NCBI GenBank assembly: GCA_944389215.1
Contig: CALXLN010000079.1
Span: 1-38,439, forward strand
Origin: an uncultured Opitutales bacterium
GTDB lineage: Bacteria; Verrucomicrobiota; Verrucomicrobiia; Opitutales; Intestinicryptomonadaceae
Length of the DNA stretch: 38,439 nt
Direction of reading: 5' to 3'
In this document: piece by piece, positions 34,624 through 38,439 of the stretch
Numbering within the stretch: the first letter of the stretch is position 1
How the letters are laid out: each line of letters begins with the position of its first letter
Notes under the pieces: model-generated
Database searches by the model: none
The model's input: only the letters and a program-made list of their open reading frames with translations
What the model was told of the DNA's origin: nothing
Translations under genes and position numbers: made by a program

Positions 34624-35646
34624 TTACTTGCGTTTAAAAGTTTCTTTAAACAGCTTCTGAATGTTTAGAATAAAATCGGATTTCTTTGCCGAGTGGAGCT
34701 CACTTGCCCGTTCCGCATTTAAGGCTTTTTGTTTTCCATTGTCTTTTAATGCGATTTCCGCTTCGTCGGGATCGGGAATCGCATTTTTAAAATAGTAGGA
34801 CTTGGGAGGATTTAAGCGGGCGTCTAAAATTTTAATGGCGCCTATTGCGCCAACGTTAAATAGGTTGATGTCGGAGTTTTTGAAATCGTGGGATACGACG
34901 CAAAAGGAAAGCGTCTTTCGTATGGCGGCTTTTTCGTTATGGAAGTATTCTACATGCGCAAGGGTGGGCAAACCGCTATTGCCGTAATTGAAAGTCGTCT
35001 GCGCAAGCAGCTGCAATCGGTCCTTTTTTATTACATCTATTTTAGCTATCTTATTGCCGGAAAAATAAATTTTATATGCGTAGTTGCCGCAGGAAAAATT
35101 TATTTCCGATTCCGAAAAATCCAATTTGCAGTTATTGTTTTCTGCGCGCTTTAAAAAGAATTCTAGAGTGCTTCTAGGATTTATGGACAGCGCCACTATG
35201 TTGTGCATGGACGCAAAATCAAATAGCCCCGATGAATCTACTACGGGAAATACGTTTACAAATCTTGCACTGTCTGTATAGTCGGCTCTATATTTGGGGA
35301 ATGAATAGAGCGTTGCGCCGTCGGAATTCTTTGTATCCACAAATAGGTATTTATTCGGAATACACAGGGCTTTATATTCTTTTGTGTTGTCTATTAACCC
35401 TTTGTTGATGGGCGCATCTTGTTCCTTTTGCGAATGTGTTTCGGGTTGGAGCCAAACTAATTCTTCCTTTATTGAAACGGCTATGCTGCGTTTACTAGGG
35501 CGTTCATTTTCTAAAAAACTCAAGTCGAGCCCTTGGGCGGAAAGATGTGAAATATTTATGGAAAATATAAATACAAGAATTGCAAACTTCTTCGCATAAT
35601 AGCTTCTAAAACAAGGCGCACGGCGGATATTCAGAAAACGAAACAT
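34624..35646 (-). CDS. Secreted protein of unknown function
   Basis: The 340-residue product has a long basic N-terminus and then a hydrophobic stretch (KKFAILVFIFSINISHLSAQ) that looks like a signal peptide cut after SAQ. The true start could lie closer to it, but no ATG is available in the first 24 residues besides the first. The mature part is beta-rich in appearance (NYAYKIYFSGNKIAKIDVIK) with a Lys-rich C-terminal tail. I recognise no domain. It is divergent from the discoidin/HZS-like gene across 231 bases, which hold a structured inverted repeat, so the two may share control. It is not obviously related to its convergent neighbour at 33434. Confidence 0.7.
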   Translation of the reverse strand: MFRFLNIRRAPCFRSYYAKKFAILVFIFSINISHLSAQGLDLSFLENERPSKRSIAVSIKEELVWLQPETHSQKEQDAPINKGLIDNTKEYKALCIPNKYLFVDTKNSDGATLYSFPKYRADYTDSARFVNVFPVVDSSGLFDFASMHNIVALSINPRSTLEFFLKRAENNNCKLDFSESEINFSCGNYAYKIYFSGNKIAKIDVIKKDRLQLLAQTTFNYGNSGLPTLAHVEYFHNEKAAIRKTLSFCVVSHDFKNSDINLFNVGAIGAIKILDARLNPPKSYYFKNAIPDPDEAEIALKDNGKQKALNAERASELHSAKKSDFILNIQKLFKETFKRK

Positions 35647-35705
35647 AGATAAAGTATAAATCTGCCCTAAAAGAACACAATAAAATTTTCCATAGCAATA
35701 TGAAA

Positions 35706-35745
35706 ACGGTTTTATCTAAATTTTGGAGATAAAAAGCTTTACCGT
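35706..35745. promoter_or_regulatory. Two-part inverted repeat in a divergent intergenic region
   Basis: TTTTATCT (35710-35717) and AGATAAAA (35727-35734) are exact inverted copies around nine bases. Outside them ACGGT (35706-35710) matches ACCGT (35741-35745). It lies between two divergent secreted-protein genes and could be an operator or an RNA hairpin in either leader. Confidence 0.35.
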
Positions 35746-35877
35746 GCGGCCGCGTTTTGTATCTTACATACCTAGGGTTGTGGATATCATGCAATATCTT
35801 TTAGCGGAGGATTTTTTGTTTTGGTCGTTTTTTTGCGCAAATAGGCTTTATTCTTAATGATGTAAATTGGATAAGTT

Positions 35878-38439
35878 ATGGTAAAATTATTAAATAGTTT
35901 TGCGCGGTTATTGGGCTTAATAAATGTCGCGTGCTTTCTATTAATTTCAGCCTTTGCCACAAGTTACGCTAAAGATGGCGAAAATGAAGTCAAAATGCGT
36001 TCGCAGCATACATTTGGAGAACGCTTTAAAAATATAGATTTGTGGCGTATCGACACTAAAGGCAAATGGCACAGAGGCGCTCCGTATGCGCCTGGATCGT
36101 ATTTCTACTATGCAGGCAAAGATGTCCCAGAAAAACTGATTTTAAAAGGTCCCGACGACTCTCAAGCATACCTCAAAGTTAAGATAGGCAATGGCCTAAA
36201 GGAAACTATCTTATATTCTCCTAAAGGAGAATTTCATATAAAATTTCCCGTGAGAAACGATGTTGATGCGGACGCACGCAATGAAATCCCCCTAGGAGAA
36301 ACCACCGTAAAGGCGCTTCCTCCATTTTACGGAGAACTTAATTCTTACAGAAATTTAGCACTCAATCCGTACGATTTTCAGGACAATGTTCCGCCGGAGT
36401 ATACCCACTATCCCCACGTAACAGCTTCGAGCGAATGCAGAAACGAACTTAAATTCAGGGCGAGAAATTCAATAGACGGAAATTCAAAAAATAACACCGG
36501 CCATTCCAGCTGGAATTTCAGGTCGTGGGGGCCCGAAAAAGAGGCGAATCCATGGATAAAAATCGACTTTGGGCGTCCGGTTGAAATAGATAAAGTTGTT
36601 CTCGCGCTTCGGGCAGATTTCCCTCACGACGGAGTTTGGAAAGACGCGAGGTTGGAATTTTCGGATTCAAAAACGGAAAACATCCGGTTCGATTTGAAAA
36701 AAACTTCCGATCCGCAGGAGATAAAATTTCCCAAAACAACCACGACATTTGTAAAACTTTACTTCTCGCAGGATAAAAACAACCCCAAGTGGTGCGCGCT
36801 TTCCGAAGTGGAAGTTTACGGGCGCGATATTCTTCCGTTTGCGGCCTACGATAATAACGGGCACAGAGTTTCTTTCCACGAAGCACTTGCAAGTCTGAAT
36901 CTGAATAATTTCAACACTCCTACGCTCAACCGTTTTGTCTGGCGGATGTTGGATGAAATATATCCTGTCGAAAGCGACGCGTTTTTGCGCGACTTCGGTT
37001 TCGATTTGTCGAAATTTCCAAAGGATGAATCCGGAAAAATCGAATCGCTGAAAAATGCGTCGAGAAAAATATTCGAGCGGTTGAATAAAACTTCGCAAGT
37101 TGGGCGGCTGGGTTCTGTTAAAAGTTTAAAGGATGCTGCCGAAATTTACCAAAAGGCGATTTATCTGCGCAGAAACGAGTTTTTAAAAAAGCTCGACGCG
37201 CACCCTAAGAAGTATGTCTATGTCGAACGCTATCCGATAGCGCCCTCCTTTTACGGTTATACCGAGGGGCTCTCAGATGCCCGTTCAGAGTCGCGTTTTA
37301 CTCCAGACTCAAAATTGTGCATGCTGGAATTTTTGCCTGGGGGGAAAATCAAGCGCACAGTACTGCTGGAAGATAAAACAGGGTGCATAAGGGATCCGGA
37401 TGTCTCATACGATGCAAAGCGCGTGATATTTTCATGGAAAAAATCGCTGCTGGACGACGATTTCCACATATATGAAATGAATTTGGAGACCGGCAAAATC
37501 GCGCAACTGACGTTCGGGAGATTTGCCGACATAGAGGCAAAATATCTTCCCAACGGGGAGATAGTTTTCAATTCAACGCGCTGCGAGCAGACGACGGATT
37601 GTTGGCTTACGGAAGTTAGCAATCTTTATATGATGCGCGGAGACGGTTCTTTTATGCGCAGGGTGGGGTTTGACCAAGTATGCACCACATATCCTACGGT
37701 AACTGAACAGGGGGATGTAATTTATACAAGATGGGATTACAGCGACAGAGGGCAGGTTTTCCCTCAAGGCTTGTTTTCAATGAAATATGACGGAACATTT
37801 CAAACCGAAGTCTACGGCAATAAATCATGGTTCCCTACGGTCATCGGCCATGCCCGCCAAATTCCAAATACTAAAAAATACATGGCGGTTTTGCACGGGC
37901 ACCATACGGGGCAACGCGGCAAACTTGCGGTCATCGATCCGTCAAAAGGCAGGCAGGAGGCCGTCGGAGTGGAGTATTTGGCGCCGCGCAAAAAAGCTGA
38001 AGCTGTAAAGATAGATGCTTTTGGGCAGGACGGACCGCAGTTCCAATATCCGTATCCGTTTTCGGAAGATTTGTTCCTTGTAACTTTTGAACCAAATCAA
38101 GGCGCCAACCATTCGTATCCTTCAACCTATGGAATATATCTTATGGCTTCGGATGGAGACAGGGAGCTGGTTGCCAGCCATCCGTATTTAGACTCGAATC
38201 AAATCGTTCCCGCCGCGCCGAGAAAAATCCCGAACCTTGAAAAGTCCCGGGTGGATTATTCCAAAGATAAAGGATATTTGTTCATACGCAATATATACTA
38301 TGGAGACGGCGTGAAGGGCGTTAAAAAAGGCTCCATAAAGAAAGTCAGAGTTGTAAAAATAGATTACCGCAGAGCGCCCGTCGGAGCTTTGGACGGAAAA
38401 AGCAACGAAGGCGGAATGTGGCTTGGAAATTTAGTGTGC
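35878..38439 (+). CDS. Secreted discoidin plus hydrazine-synthase-alpha-like protein (3' end beyond window)
   Basis: The frame is open from ATG 35878 to the right edge: 854 codons with no stop. A signal peptide (about 1-31, LINVACFLLISAFATSYA) is followed by an unassigned beta-rich region. Next comes an F5/8 type C (discoidin) domain at about 180-320, with NSIDGN, SSWNFRSWGPE, WIKIDFGRPVEIDKVVL and a closing SEVEVYG. From about 445 on it matches my memory of the HZS-alpha-like family common in Planctomycetes, Verrucomicrobia and Lentisphaerae: SFYGYTEGLSDARSE, IRDPDVSYDAKRVIFSWKKS, VFNSTRCEQTTDCW, VIYTRWDYSDRGQVFPQ, KLAVIDPSKGRQEA. No CxxCH haem motif is visible. Discoidin domains bind glycans, so an extracellular or periplasmic glycan-related role is likelier than hydrazine chemistry. 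It is divergent from the secreted gene at 34624-35646. Confidence 0.9.
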   Translation, partial: MVKLLNSFARLLGLINVACFLLISAFATSYAKDGENEVKMRSQHTFGERFKNIDLWRIDTKGKWHRGAPYAPGSYFYYAGKDVPEKLILKGPDDSQAYLKVKIGNGLKETILYSPKGEFHIKFPVRNDVDADARNEIPLGETTVKALPPFYGELNSYRNLALNPYDFQDNVPPEYTHYPHVTASSECRNELKFRARNSIDGNSKNNTGHSSWNFRSWGPEKEANPWIKIDFGRPVEIDKVVLALRADFPHDGVWKDARLEFSDSKTENIRFDLKKTSDPQEIKFPKTTTTFVKLYFSQDKNNPKWCALSEVEVYGRDILPFAAYDNNGHRVSFHEALASLNLNNFNTPTLNRFVWRMLDEIYPVESDAFLRDFGFDLSKFPKDESGKIESLKNASRKIFERLNKTSQVGRLGSVKSLKDAAEIYQKAIYLRRNEFLKKLDAHPKKYVYVERYPIAPSFYGYTEGLSDARSESRFTPDSKLCMLEFLPGGKIKRTVLLEDKTGCIRDPDVSYDAKRVIFSWKKSLLDDDFHIYEMNLETGKIAQLTFGRFADIEAKYLPNGEIVFNSTRCEQTTDCWLTEVSNLYMMRGDGSFMRRVGFDQVCTTYPTVTEQGDVIYTRWDYSDRGQVFPQGLFSMKYDGTFQTEVYGNKSWFPTVIGHARQIPNTKKYMAVLHGHHTGQRGKLAVIDPSKGRQEAVGVEYLAPRKKAEAVKIDAFGQDGPQFQYPYPFSEDLFLVTFEPNQGANHSYPSTYGIYLMASDGDRELVASHPYLDSNQIVPAAPRKIPNLEKSRVDYSKDKGYLFIRNIYYGDGVKGVKKGSIKKVRVVKIDYRRAPVGALDGKSNEGGMWLGNLVC

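Noticed and set aside
35878..38439. True hydrazine synthase of an anammox-type pathway
   Set aside because: No haem motifs are visible in this part, a discoidin domain is fused in front, and no other hydrazine-metabolism genes are nearby; this looks like the widespread HZS-alpha-like family of unknown function.

Overview
The window looks like a piece of chromosome from a bacterium of the Verrucomicrobiota/Lentisphaerota side of the PVC group. This is an inference from gene families: a secreted protein with repeated YxAANVGQLK motifs fused to RHS repeats, a discoidin plus hydrazine-synthase-alpha-like secreted protein, and many signal-peptide proteins of no known family. Base composition is moderate, with clearly AT-rich stretches between about 19.8 and 28.5 kb. 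Shine-Dalgarno sequences are mostly weak or absent. I found no tRNA, rRNA, CRISPR array or complete insertion sequence.

Left part, 0-12 kb, is compact housekeeping DNA. A leftward block reads: NifA/NtrC-like regulator with a degenerate AAA+ domain, mnmA (tRNA thiolation), a RimK-type ATP-grasp ligase with an N-terminal RLAN-like domain, and a GNAT acetyltransferase. The last two probably make or modify a small peptide-like compound. A rightward block reads dnaX, rmuC, meaB and a XerC/D recombinase. dnaX carries an A10 run, after which a 122-residue extension continues in the +1 frame. mntP (leftward) faces the recombinase across a small terminator. An aldose-1-epimerase and dtd follow rightward.

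Middle part, 12-28.5 kb, is accessory and surface-related. It starts with two small secreted proteins (one with the start of a beta-helix domain, one with YadA-head-like repeats). Next comes a giant gene of about 7.3 kb: signal peptide, three QLK repeats, Ig-like domain, RHS/YD repeats, RHS core and an AT-rich toxin-like tip that overlaps a predicted immunity gene. The giant gene is interrupted by one in-frame TGA and three one-base frameshifts, so it is probably a pseudogene unless the assembly is wrong. Behind it lie an unknown secreted protein, at least three decayed gene fragments, a small membrane protein and two tandem Sel1-repeat genes. The first Sel1 gene is interrupted by a TGA exactly where Trp is expected.

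Right part, 28.8-38.4 kb, carries carB-carA (large subunit first) ending in a strong terminator. CarA has Gly in place of the catalytic Cys of the glutaminase site, plus further changes in that pocket, so carbamoyl phosphate synthesis here may use free ammonia. Two unknown secreted proteins follow, then a secreted discoidin/HZS-alpha-like protein that runs off the right edge.

The points most worth checking are the CarA active-site loss, the dnaX A10 site, the regulator that keeps ATP-binding motifs but has lost its sigma-54 contact loop and arginine fingers, the broken RHS toxin gene, and the two TGA codons inside otherwise open genes in a window where no gene depends on TGA alone as its stop.
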